From NCBI GenBank assembly GCA_023445955.1, contig JAEXJH010000456.1, positions 1 through 20,086 on the forward strand: 20,086 nucleotides of DNA, given 5' to 3'. The notes below the pieces were generated by a model. It had not been told where the DNA came from. It saw only the letters and a program-made list of their open reading frames with translations, and searched no databases. A program made the position numbers and the translations under genes. This DNA comes from Pseudomonadota bacterium. GTDB lineage: Bacteria; Pseudomonadota; Alphaproteobacteria; Caulobacterales; Caulobacteraceae. Below are positions 1 through 7,044 of this stretch, in pieces (position 1 is the stretch's first letter; each line of letters begins with the position of its first letter).

Positions 1-481
1 GCGCGCCGATGGGGGCGCCCGAGGCCGCCGCGCCGGCTTCGCGTTGACCGCCGCCGAAATCCACCACGACGGAGGGGGCTCGGCGACGCTGATCGAGATT
101 GGCGGCCCCGACGGGTGGCGGAGCCGCCATGACGATGCCCGGGCTAGGCGGGCGGTTGTCGACGACGGCTACGGGCGTGGGCATGACCTGGGTTGGCAGG
201 CCGCTGAAGGGCGCGCCGGGGCCGGTCGCGATCGGCTGGGGCTCCAGCTCCAGCGGCGGCGGCGACCAGACGGCCGGCTGCACGCCGCCGGTCGTGGCCT
301 GGGTCACGGGCTCGGCTTGCCGCAGACGGTGGTTGTTCAGCACCATGAACAGCAGCACCGCCGCCAGGGTGAAGCCGGCGAACACCAGCGCTCCGCCGGG
401 TCCGCTCGGTGCGTTGGCCACGGTGGGCTCGGCCTCGTCTTCCAAAGTCTCGTCGATGGGCGAGGAGGGAGGCATGGTCAT
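1..481 (-). CDS. virB10: VirB10 type IV secretion core-complex protein (partial, C-terminus beyond left edge)
   Basis: VirB10 spans the inner and outer membranes in the type IV secretion core complex and passes energy state from the ATPases to the outer-membrane channel. The 160 codons visible are the N-terminal part: a short acidic cytoplasmic tail (residues 1-30), one membrane segment (about 31-49), then a long proline-rich periplasmic linker (about 60-130), ending in a VVVDFGGG stretch near residue 138 as the protein leaves the window. The conserved C-terminal beta-barrel domain is not visible. The start ATG at 481-479 overlaps the virB9 stop as ATGA, which fixes the start better than the second ATG six bases on. 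Family assignment rests on architecture plus position after virB9. Confidence 0.85.
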   Translation of the reverse strand, partial: MTMPPSSPIDETLEDEAEPTVANAPSGPGGALVFAGFTLAAVLLFMVLNNHRLRQAEPVTQATTGGVQPAVWSPPPLELEPQPIATGPGAPFSGLPTQVMPTPVAVVDNRPPSPGIVMAAPPPVGAANLDQRRRAPSVVVDFGGGQREAGAAASGAPIGA

Positions 482-1215
482 GGGTTCGCCGCCTGGAGTG
501 CGCCCGCCGCGCCGAACGCGGTGTTGGTGACGGTGGTGACGGCCTTGCCGCTGCGCAGGACGAAGCGCGGGGCCAATTGCTGGACCACGGTGTAGGGCCC
601 GCGAACCCCGTAGTTGACGAGGTTCTCCTTGCCGTCCGTTCCGACGGCGAAGATGGCCGGCGCCGACGCCAGGGGCGCCCAGGCGAAATAGGTCATGCGG
701 CCGTCGTCGAAGACCCGCGCGGGCGCATTCTCTGCCGAGCCGGTGACGGTGTAGGCGCGGTTGCGCTCCTCCGGCGGCAGGTCGGGCGGGGGCGCGGTGT
801 CCAGCGCCACGGCGATCTGCGGATAGACGAAGCGCAGGATATACGGCGCGGTCGTGGTGCGCGCGCCCTTGGGCAGCACGCCCAACTCGAAGGCGTAGCG
901 GCGCTGGTTGGTGACCACGTTCATGTTGGTGGCGGCGTTGCGCTCCAGCGGCTTGAGGAACAACACGTTGGCGTTGCGGTTGGGCGTGACCTGCCAGCCC
1001 AGGGAGTCGCCGATCGAGACGCTCTCCAGCCGCTCGCCCGGCCCGAACTCGATCATGATCTGGTAGCCGAGCTGACCCTTCAGCAGCACGAGCTGGTCGG
1101 GGTCGTAGTCGACGCTCTGGATATGCGGATCGGCCAGGCCCAGCCGAGGGACCTGGGCCGCGTGCGCGGCCAGGGGCAGGACGGTCAGCGCAACGGCCAG
1201 AAGGCAGGCCCGCAT
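478..1215 (-). CDS. virB9: VirB9 type IV secretion core-complex protein
   Basis: VirB9 (CagX family) is a periplasmic/outer-membrane protein that forms the outer ring of the secretion core complex with VirB10 and normally the lipoprotein VirB7. The 245-residue length is typical. Residues 1-19 are a Sec signal peptide ending in AHA before AQVPRLG. The N-terminal domain carries the usual D-x-R/H-I-Q-like opening (residues 29-36, DPHIQSVD) and an FLKP/NMNVVTNQRRYAFEL core near 87-112; the C-terminal domain contains RVFDDGRMTYFAW and NYGVRGPYTVVQQLAPRFVLR, both family-typical. The start ATG shares one base with the virB8 stop (TGATG), so translation is probably coupled. Confidence 0.93.
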   Translation of the reverse strand: MRACLLAVALTVLPLAAHAAQVPRLGLADPHIQSVDYDPDQLVLLKGQLGYQIMIEFGPGERLESVSIGDSLGWQVTPNRNANVLFLKPLERNAATNMNVVTNQRRYAFELGVLPKGARTTTAPYILRFVYPQIAVALDTAPPPDLPPEERNRAYTVTGSAENAPARVFDDGRMTYFAWAPLASAPAIFAVGTDGKENLVNYGVRGPYTVVQQLAPRFVLRSGKAVTTVTNTAFGAAGALQAANP

Positions 1216-1931
1216 CAGCGTGTGCCCTGCGAGGCGGCGGTCGAGCCGATCATCTCGGAATCGCGGCGATACGAGGTGGCCTGGAAGCCCAGCGGGTTGA
1301 GCAGGCGGTCTTCCATGCGCAGCGGCGCGTCGCTGTAGCGGTAGCCAATCACCGCCGCATAGGACCTGCGCTCGCCCGAGGCGGCGCCATAGTCGCGCCG
1401 TTCCACGTCGAACCGGACGATGGCGCTGCTCGGCGACAGGATCGAGATGCTCTTGATGATCGGCTGCAGCACCGAGGTGGCGGGGTAGAGCTTGACCGGG
1501 CTTTGCGGGTTGGTGGCGGCCATGTCGCGCAGATAGCGGTTGCGCGCGTCGCCCGAGGACCAGACGGCGACCTTGCGATAGTTGGCCTGCAAGTCGGTGG
1601 CGTCGAAGCCTTCACGCGCCAGGACGTACTGGGCCAGGAAGGCCTGGGTGACGGCGGTGTTCTGGGTCAGCTTGCCGGGCAGGATGCCGGCGGCCGTCTC
1701 GACATAGCCGGTCTGGCGATCGACGGTGATCGTATAGGGCACGACCGTCTTCAGCGGCATCATGACGATCAGCGCCACGGCCTCGAGCAGGGCGATGATC
1801 CCGAAGGCGATGGCCACCAGCCAAGCCATGCTCCGCGAGGCCCGCAGGGCGCCGTGGACGTCGCGCGACCAGGTGTTGGCGTCTTCGTAATAGGCGTCGC
1901 GCGCGGCGGTGGGAGGCTTTTCGAGTTTCAT
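1215..1931 (-). CDS. virB8: VirB8 inner-membrane assembly protein
   Basis: VirB8 is a bitopic inner-membrane protein that nucleates assembly of the secretion machine and contacts VirB4, VirB6, VirB9 and VirB10. The 238-residue product has a cytoplasmic tail with YYEDANTWSRD (residues 14-24), one membrane helix (about 35-58), then the NTF2-like periplasmic domain starting TITVDRQTGYVE. The family NPxG turn appears as NPLGF near the C-terminus, followed by TSYRRD. The open frame continues upstream, but the start at 1931 is chosen because its ATG overlaps the virB6 stop as ATGA and the protein then begins at the normal VirB8 position. Confidence 0.93.
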   Translation of the reverse strand: MKLEKPPTAARDAYYEDANTWSRDVHGALRASRSMAWLVAIAFGIIALLEAVALIVMMPLKTVVPYTITVDRQTGYVETAAGILPGKLTQNTAVTQAFLAQYVLAREGFDATDLQANYRKVAVWSSGDARNRYLRDMAATNPQSPVKLYPATSVLQPIIKSISILSPSSAIVRFDVERRDYGAASGERRSYAAVIGYRYSDAPLRMEDRLLNPLGFQATSYRRDSEMIGSTAASQGTR

Positions 1932-3130
1932 TTGTCCCTCCGCTGGACACTGGCGGCAGGGCCCGGCTGGGCGGCCCGGCGGTAGGTCTGGCCGAACGGC
2001 GTCACGACGTTGGCGGTGGTGGGGGCGGTGTTGGTGTCGACCCGCAGGCGCGACTGCGTTTCGCCGGATGAGGTCGCCCGGGTGACGACCTGCTCGCGGC
2101 GATCCATGGCCGCCACAGCCGCCACCATCGCCGCGGCGCGCGGCTCGAACGGCGCGGTGGTCACGCCGCCGGAGGTCGCAAGCATCAGCGGCGCGGGTGG
2201 GGCCGGCGGAGCCTGGGGTGTCGTTGACGATGTGGCCTCGCCCCAACGCGGCAGCTTCAGGCTGAAGGCTATGACGCCGACCGCCACGCCCAAGGCCAGG
2301 CTGACGCCAGTCGAGATCAGGGTCAGCAGCATGATGGCGCTGGCTGGTGCGATGTCGGTGATGTTCTGGGCGCGGTTGTCGGCCAGCAGCACCAAGTGCG
2401 GCTCCAGCATCATCAACTGCACGACCAGGCCCAGCACCGCCATCAGCGGCGCCAGGGCGAAGGCGACCGAGGCGCGCAGCCAGCCTTCGAAGATCCCCTT
2501 GGTGCCTTCGAACAGGAGCAGGCTGGCGAACAGCGGGCCCAGGCCCAGCAGAAGGCCCAGCGCGATCTTGGCGGCCAGGATCACGCCCAGGCTGGTCAGC
2601 ATCAGCAGCAGCGAGGACAGGTTCAGCGCCAGAGCCGCGCCGCCCGGTCCGCCGGTCAGGGGCGAGGACAAGCCCGTCACGCCGCGTCCGAACACGATCG
2701 CCGAGGCCTGCATCTCGTCATAGGCGGCCTGCAAGGCGCCGAAGATGTCGTTGCCCACGCCGCCGCCTATCTGATCGGTGGCCCCGAGCATCAGCCCGCC
2801 CAGTTCCGCAGGGCCGTTGAACAGGGTGTCGAACACCAGGTGCTGGTAGGTCGGCCACTGGGTGGCCAAAGCCAGGACGACGCCGATCTTCATGACGCTG
2901 ACGGTGATGCTGCTGACCCGCAGCGGCGTGCGGCCGACCATCAGGCCGTAGCCGATCAGGGCGATGTACAGGGTGAGCAGTGTCGTCAGGCCCAGCGCGA
3001 CCGGCGAGTTGGGCTGGGCCAACGCGCCATAGGCGGCCTCGGACATCGAGCGCACATTGCAATCGACCGAAACCAGCAGGCCGTCGACCAAGCCTTCGTC
3101 AGGCAGCGGCTGGGCGCAGAAGCCGGCCAT
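1928..3130 (-). CDS. virB6: VirB6 polytopic inner-membrane channel protein
   Basis: VirB6 (TrbL/VirB6 family) is the polytopic inner-membrane component of type IV secretion channels. The 400-residue protein starts with a periplasmic-type segment containing two cysteines (Cys5, Cys24), then hydrophobic segments at about 44-66, 75-92, 168-205 (two), 218-242 and 263-292. The family-typical GLGPLFASLLLFEGTKGIFEGWLR block is at about 196-219. The C-terminal 110 residues are a proline/alanine-rich cytoplasmic or periplasmic tail that looks poorly conserved. The start at 3130 shares one base with the virB4 stop (TGATG). The longer upstream frame is antisense-free but lies entirely inside virB4 and is rejected. 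No virB5 lies between virB4 and this gene, and no virB7 follows it. Confidence 0.9.
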   Translation of the reverse strand: MAGFCAQPLPDEGLVDGLLVSVDCNVRSMSEAAYGALAQPNSPVALGLTTLLTLYIALIGYGLMVGRTPLRVSSITVSVMKIGVVLALATQWPTYQHLVFDTLFNGPAELGGLMLGATDQIGGGVGNDIFGALQAAYDEMQASAIVFGRGVTGLSSPLTGGPGGAALALNLSSLLLMLTSLGVILAAKIALGLLLGLGPLFASLLLFEGTKGIFEGWLRASVAFALAPLMAVLGLVVQLMMLEPHLVLLADNRAQNITDIAPASAIMLLTLISTGVSLALGVAVGVIAFSLKLPRWGEATSSTTPQAPPAPPAPLMLATSGGVTTAPFEPRAAAMVAAVAAMDRREQVVTRATSSGETQSRLRVDTNTAPTTANVVTPFGQTYRRAAQPGPAASVQRRDK

Positions 3131-5523
3131 CAGACCCGCTCCATCAGCTTGGGAAGCCAGTCGGACGGATTCTCGCCGACGTCCTGGCGCAGGGCGTCGA
3201 GGATGCGGACCGTGCGCTCGCGGCCGGACAGGACGGTCAGCAGTTCCGGCGCGCTGGCCAGGTTCAGGCGGGCGACGACGCTGTCGGCCCCGTGCTTGAT
3301 CAGGAAGCAGCGCGAGGTGTCGGGCAGAGACCGCACGAGGTTGAACTCGTGCTCGGTCAGGCCGAAGCCTTCCATGTAGTCGCGCGCCTGGGCTTTGGGG
3401 TTGGCCATGAAGATCTGGGTGGCGGCCTGCTCGATGATGGCGCTGGCGATGCGGCTCTCGATGGCGTCCTGGGCGCTCTGGGTGGCGAAGCCGACCACGC
3501 CGTTGCGCTTGCGGATGGTCTTTTCCCAGTCCTTGATCCGCGCCACGAAGACGTCGTCGTCCAGCGCCTTCCAGCCCTCGTCGATGACGATGATGGTCGG
3601 ATCGCCGTCCAGCCGCTGCTCCACCCGGTGGAACAGGTACATCATGGCGGGCGTGCGCAGCGTCGGCTGATCCACGATCTGGGTCATGTCGAAGCCCAGG
3701 GTGCGGGCTTCCAGGTCCAGGGCGTCGAGCGGGTTGTCGAACAGCCAGGCGCGCTCGCCGGTCCCGAACCACGGCCTCAGGCGGGCCGCCAGGTCGGCCG
3801 CGTCGGGGCGGCGGTCGCCCCTGAACAGTTCGCCGAAATAGCAGAGCTGCCGGAACGCCGGCTGCTGGTCGTAGTTGGCGTCTACGGCGTCCTTGATCCG
3901 CGCCAGATCCTCGGCGCCGAGCACTTCGCCGGGACGGGTCACCAGTCGTGTCGTCCAGTCGGCCAGGAAGGCGCGGTTGGCTGGTGTGTCGGCCAATTGC
4001 AGCGGGTTAAACCCGGTAGGTTCGCCCGGCCGCAGCGTCTCGTAGCGGCCGCCCATGGCGCGCAGGAAAATCTCGGCGCCGCGGTCCTTGTCGAAGAACA
4101 CGATGCGCGGGTCGAACTTGCGGGCCTGGGCCAGCAGGAAGCCCAGCACCACGGTCTTGCCCGAGCCGGACGGGCCGATCAGGGTGAAGTTGCCCAGGTC
4201 GCCCTTGTGGAAATTGAAGTGATAGGGGCCGGCCGAGGTCGTCTCCAGCACCGTGACCGCCGCGCCCCAGTGATTGCCTACCGCTTGGCCGATCGGGAAA
4301 TTGTGACCCGAGGCGAAGCCGGCGAAATTCGCGGTGGAGATCATCGCGCGCCGGGCGATATCCTTGAAGTTGCCCGGGAACTGGGCCCAGAAGGCGCATT
4401 CGAGGTTGATGTCCTCGCGCACGGCCATGACGCCCATCTCGGTCAGGCTGGAATGGACCTCGGCCACGGCCGCGTTCAGCGCGGTCTGCGAGGCGGCGCG
4501 CACCATGATGGTCATGTGATGCTCGCCGAAGGCCGCGCGGCCGGTCGAGACGTCGTCCTTGGCCGCGATCAGACCCTGCTTCAGCGAGTGGCCGTCGTCG
4601 TCGGCCGAACGCATGCGGCGCAGGACGGTGTTCATCCGCTCCAGGCTGGCCTGGCGGTCGACATAGGCGAAGCTCTGGCTGACGACCAATTCGTGCGGCA
4701 GGCGCAGCAGGTCATCGAGCATGCCGGCCGAGGTCTGGGGCGGATATTCCTTGATCGACAAGATGGCCGAGAAGGCGCGCTCGAAGGCGCCGACGCGCGA
4801 CAGTTCGACGGTCTCGCTGCCGAAGCTGATACGCCGGAAGGGGATGTGCTCGCCCAGGTCCGAACGCGGCATCGCCACGGGACGCACCACGCCGTTGAAC
4901 AGTGACGAGAGAAATTCCAGTGGCTCTGAACAGGGGCCAGCGGCGGTTTCGTAAACGCCCAGGACCCGCGCGCCATAGGGCGCCAGCGCCGACAGCAGGG
5001 TCTCGCGCGCCGCGTCCAGCTCGCGCTTCTCGGCCTGCTCGACGGCCTGGTTCTGTCCCGGCCTCCCGCCGCCAACCAGCTTCAGCGCGCTTTCGATGAG
5101 GCCGCCGCGCCCTTGCAGCGGTCGGCGCACGATCGTCAGGAACAGCTCGTTGACATAGAGCTTTCGAGCGCCCAGTCGCTCGCGCCAGGCCTCGTCCAGG
5201 GTGCGGCTGAAATCGTCGGGGAACTCTCCCTCCATCTGGGGCGAGACCTCGCGGCGGACCACGTGGTGGTAGAGGGCGAAACGGGAATTGGCCAAGGCCC
5301 GCAGCGCGCCGTCGCGCAGGGCCTTGCGGTAGTTGAGCTCGTCGGTGTCGGCCGTCTCGAACGGCAGGCCGGCCAGGTGGATCACCTGCATCAGCAGACC
5401 GTCGCGTGTGGCCAGAGTCGTGTCGTCGACGTGACGAGCATAGGGCAGGCGCGCGCCGGCGCTGGCTTCCCGCTCTGGGCGAGCGCGGCGGGCCTTCGGA
5501 CGCGCGTCGGGAGCTTGGCTCAT
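3130..5523 (-). CDS. virB4: VirB4 secretion ATPase
   Basis: VirB4 is the conserved hexameric ATPase at the cytoplasmic base of the type IV secretion system, powering pilus subunit extraction and substrate transfer. The 797-residue length is normal. Residues 1-25 form a basic, disordered-looking leader. The N-terminal CagE/TrbE-type domain covers about 60-430. The ATPase domain carries Walker A GPSGSGKT at 450-457, Walker B IIVIDEGW at 644-651 and a TQS motif at 681-683, all intact, so an active enzyme is expected. The ATG at 5523 overlaps the virB3 stop (ATGA). Confidence 0.97.
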   Translation of the reverse strand: MSQAPDARPKARRARPEREASAGARLPYARHVDDTTLATRDGLLMQVIHLAGLPFETADTDELNYRKALRDGALRALANSRFALYHHVVRREVSPQMEGEFPDDFSRTLDEAWRERLGARKLYVNELFLTIVRRPLQGRGGLIESALKLVGGGRPGQNQAVEQAEKRELDAARETLLSALAPYGARVLGVYETAAGPCSEPLEFLSSLFNGVVRPVAMPRSDLGEHIPFRRISFGSETVELSRVGAFERAFSAILSIKEYPPQTSAGMLDDLLRLPHELVVSQSFAYVDRQASLERMNTVLRRMRSADDDGHSLKQGLIAAKDDVSTGRAAFGEHHMTIMVRAASQTALNAAVAEVHSSLTEMGVMAVREDINLECAFWAQFPGNFKDIARRAMISTANFAGFASGHNFPIGQAVGNHWGAAVTVLETTSAGPYHFNFHKGDLGNFTLIGPSGSGKTVVLGFLLAQARKFDPRIVFFDKDRGAEIFLRAMGGRYETLRPGEPTGFNPLQLADTPANRAFLADWTTRLVTRPGEVLGAEDLARIKDAVDANYDQQPAFRQLCYFGELFRGDRRPDAADLAARLRPWFGTGERAWLFDNPLDALDLEARTLGFDMTQIVDQPTLRTPAMMYLFHRVEQRLDGDPTIIVIDEGWKALDDDVFVARIKDWEKTIRKRNGVVGFATQSAQDAIESRIASAIIEQAATQIFMANPKAQARDYMEGFGLTEHEFNLVRSLPDTSRCFLIKHGADSVVARLNLASAPELLTVLSGRERTVRILDALRQDVGENPSDWLPKLMERV

Positions 5524-5807
5524 GGGCGGTAGCTGTTGCAGCGCCAGACCGACCAGTTGCGCACGCGCGGGCAGCGCGAAACCTTGGTCAGCCAGAGGTC
5601 GAAGATCCGGGGCTCCTTCAGGCAGGCGACATAACCGGCCAGATGCACGACCACGGCGATCAGGATCGCCCAGAAGGATTTGGTGATCAGGAAGGTCTCG
5701 GCCGTGACCACGCCATTGAGCACGAAGAAGCTGTAGGTGACGCCCGCGAACATCTGCGGCCGTGTCAGCGCTCCAAAGACCACGTCGCGCTCCAACTGGG
5801 CGGCCAT
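5520..5807 (-). CDS. virB3: VirB3 inner-membrane protein
   Basis: VirB3 is a small inner-membrane protein that works closely with VirB4 and is sometimes fused to it. The 95-residue product has the usual LTRPQMFAGVTYSFFVLNG opening (residues 15-33), a hydrophobic hairpin (about 20-62) and the KEPRIFDLW segment common to the family. It starts 3 nt after the virB2 stop and its own stop overlaps the virB4 start. Confidence 0.92.
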   Translation of the reverse strand: MAAQLERDVVFGALTRPQMFAGVTYSFFVLNGVVTAETFLITKSFWAILIAVVVHLAGYVACLKEPRIFDLWLTKVSRCPRVRNWSVWRCNSYRP

Positions 5808-5810
5808 GTT

Positions 5811-6125
5811 CTAAAAGCCGCCCGAGGTCTGGCGGATGCCGGCCACGATCGCGCCGGCTCCGAACAGGATGAAGCAGCCCAGGATGACCGTGGCGCCATA
5901 GCGCCAGTTCAGTCGCCCGGTCAGCATCATGAAACCCACGCCGGCGACGGCGATCACGGCGGCGACCGTGGCGACCGTGCCGAGCAGCGTGCCCTGCAGC
6001 CAGGCCATGGCGCCGGTGATCGCGCCTGAGCCGGCCGGATCCATCGATTGGGCGTGGGCCGCGCCGGCCGCCATCGCGCTGGCGAGGAAGGCGGCGGGGG
6101 CGAAGCGTGTCTTGGAGCGGCGGAT
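5811..6125 (-). CDS. virB2: VirB2 pilin, probable ATC start
   Basis: VirB2 is the major pilin subunit of type IV secretion pili; it is made with a signal peptide and the mature part has two hydrophobic helices. The frame from the first ATG (6074) gives 87 residues, but this truncates the signal peptide to MAAGAAHAQ with no basic n-region and no ribosome binding site ahead. In the same frame, 51 bases upstream, is an ATC codon (6125-6123) preceded at 5 nt by AAGGAGG (6137-6131). From there the product reads (M)RRSKTRFAPAAFLASAMAAGAAHA before QSMDPAGSG: a textbook signal peptide, for 104 residues in total. Mature helices are about residues 40-63 and 71-90 of this longer form. The pilin call is strong from size, hydrophobicity and position between virB1 and virB3; the non-canonical start is inferred. 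Confidence 0.85.
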   Translation of the reverse strand: MRRSKTRFAPAAFLASAMAAGAAHAQSMDPAGSGAITGAMAWLQGTLLGTVATVAAVIAVAGVGFMMLTGRLNWRYGATVILGCFILFGAGAIVAGIRQTSGGF

Positions 6126-6130
6126 GGCGG

Positions 6131-6137
6131 CCTCCTT
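6131..6137 (-). promoter_or_regulatory. Strong ribosome binding site for virB2
   Basis: AAGGAGG on the minus strand, immediately overlapping the virB1 stop codon (TGA at 6139-6137). It lies 5 nt before the ATC at 6125 but 56 nt before the first ATG of virB2 at 6074, so it decides the start in favour of the longer form. Confidence 0.7.
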
Positions 6138-6772
6138 CAGGGGTTGGTTGCGAGCACGACGACGCCGGCGGTCCGGCGGGCGAAGCGGCTCATGATGGCC
6201 GCGACATAGGCTTGGGTTTCGGCGAAGGGCGGCACGCCGCGATAGCGGTCCACCGCGCCGGGACCTGCATTGTAGGCGGCCAGGGCCAAGCGGACGTCGC
6301 CGCCATAGCGATCGAGCATGTTGCGCAGATAGGCCGCGCCGCCATGGACGTTCTGGCGGGGGTCGTAGCGATCCACCCCGAGATCCCGCGCCGTGCCGGC
6401 CGTCAATTGCATCAAGCCCACCGCATTCTTGGGAGAGACGGCTTCCTGGCGGAAACGAGACTCCCTCCAGGCCACCTCCGACAGCAGACCGGGATCGAGA
6501 CGCTGCCTGTTGGCGGCCTCGGTGATCAACTGACCTATGAGGTACGGCTGGGATGGGCGGGCGGCTTCAGCCGAGGGCGAGATTGTCTTGACGCCGTCAG
6601 GCGTGAAGATCGCGGGCTGGCTGTAGGTGGTTGTCGAGCCATCCGGCGCGATGTCGATGACTTGCGCACGTGAGGGCGTGGCTGTCAGCATACAGGCGAG
6701 CAAGGGCACGGCGGCGCACAGCCCGAAGGCCATGCGCCGCCGCTCATTCGACGAACGGGAGTCCCCGATCAT
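6137..6772 (-). CDS. virB1: VirB1-like lytic transglycosylase
   Basis: This is a soluble lytic murein transglycosylase (SLT family) that opens the peptidoglycan locally so the secretion apparatus can be assembled. The 211 residues begin with a basic n-region and hydrophobic signal peptide (about 1-36, ending SRA before QVID). The SLT domain occupies about 75-200: catalytic Glu is in WRESRF (Glu104), followed by AVSPKNAVGLMQLTAGTA (GLMQ at 119-122) and AAYNAGPGAV (166-170 AYNAG), all intact. A second possible ATG is at residue 14. The gene starts 11 nt after the stop of the upstream lipoprotein gene and leads the virB operon. Confidence 0.93.
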   Translation of the reverse strand: MIGDSRSSNERRRMAFGLCAAVPLLACMLTATPSRAQVIDIAPDGSTTTYSQPAIFTPDGVKTISPSAEAARPSQPYLIGQLITEAANRQRLDPGLLSEVAWRESRFRQEAVSPKNAVGLMQLTAGTARDLGVDRYDPRQNVHGGAAYLRNMLDRYGGDVRLALAAYNAGPGAVDRYRGVPPFAETQAYVAAIMSRFARRTAGVVVLATNP

Positions 6773-6783
6773 CCTTGCGCTCG

Positions 6784-7032
6784 TCAGCTGGTCGGCAGGT
6801 TGACCGGCTCGGCGGTCGGGCTGACCGCGATGACGTCGCCGGCGGCGACGTCCTTCGGTTCGCTGTTGGGAGCGCCCTGGAAGGCCGTGGCGAAGTTCGC
6901 GCCGAACTGGGCCTCGAACTTCGCCGGCGGCGCCGGGGGAGTGACCTCCACCGACTTGTTGCCGCTCTTGCAGGCCGACAGGCTGCCGGCCAGCAAGATC
7001 AGCGCCGTTCCCATGATCAAAGTGCGCTTCAT
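6784..7032 (-). CDS. Small predicted lipoprotein downstream of DUF4331
   Basis: An 82-residue protein with a lipoprotein signal: basic MKR, hydrophobic core, lipobox LSAC with the acylated Cys at 21. The mature part is about 60 residues with a short proline-rich stretch (PPAPPA) and a conserved-looking FEAQFGANFATAF segment; it has no known enzymatic motif. The DUF4331 stop codon forms part of its ribosome binding site (TAAGGAG, about 8 nt before ATG), so the two genes are translationally linked and probably functionally paired. A VirB7 role was considered because VirB7 is also a small lipoprotein next to virB genes, but the gene is on the wrong side of virB1. Function unknown. Confidence 0.8.
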   Translation of the reverse strand: MKRTLIMGTALILLAGSLSACKSGNKSVEVTPPAPPAKFEAQFGANFATAFQGAPNSEPKDVAAGDVIAVSPTAEPVNLPTS

Positions 7033-7044
7033 GTCAGGCGCTCC

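Noticed and set aside
1932..2246. Upstream extension of virB8
   Set aside because: The extension overlaps the 3' end of virB6, is Arg/Gly-rich, and the ATGA-overlapping ATG at 1931 gives the normal VirB8 N-terminus.
2980..4905. A 641-codon plus-strand frame opposite virB6/virB4
   Set aside because: Shadow of virB4; the composition is biased and nothing recognisable is encoded.
6784..7032. The small lipoprotein as VirB7
   Set aside because: It precedes virB1 rather than lying between virB6 and virB8, is longer than typical VirB7, and its ribosome binding site is coupled to DUF4331. Not excluded, only unsupported.
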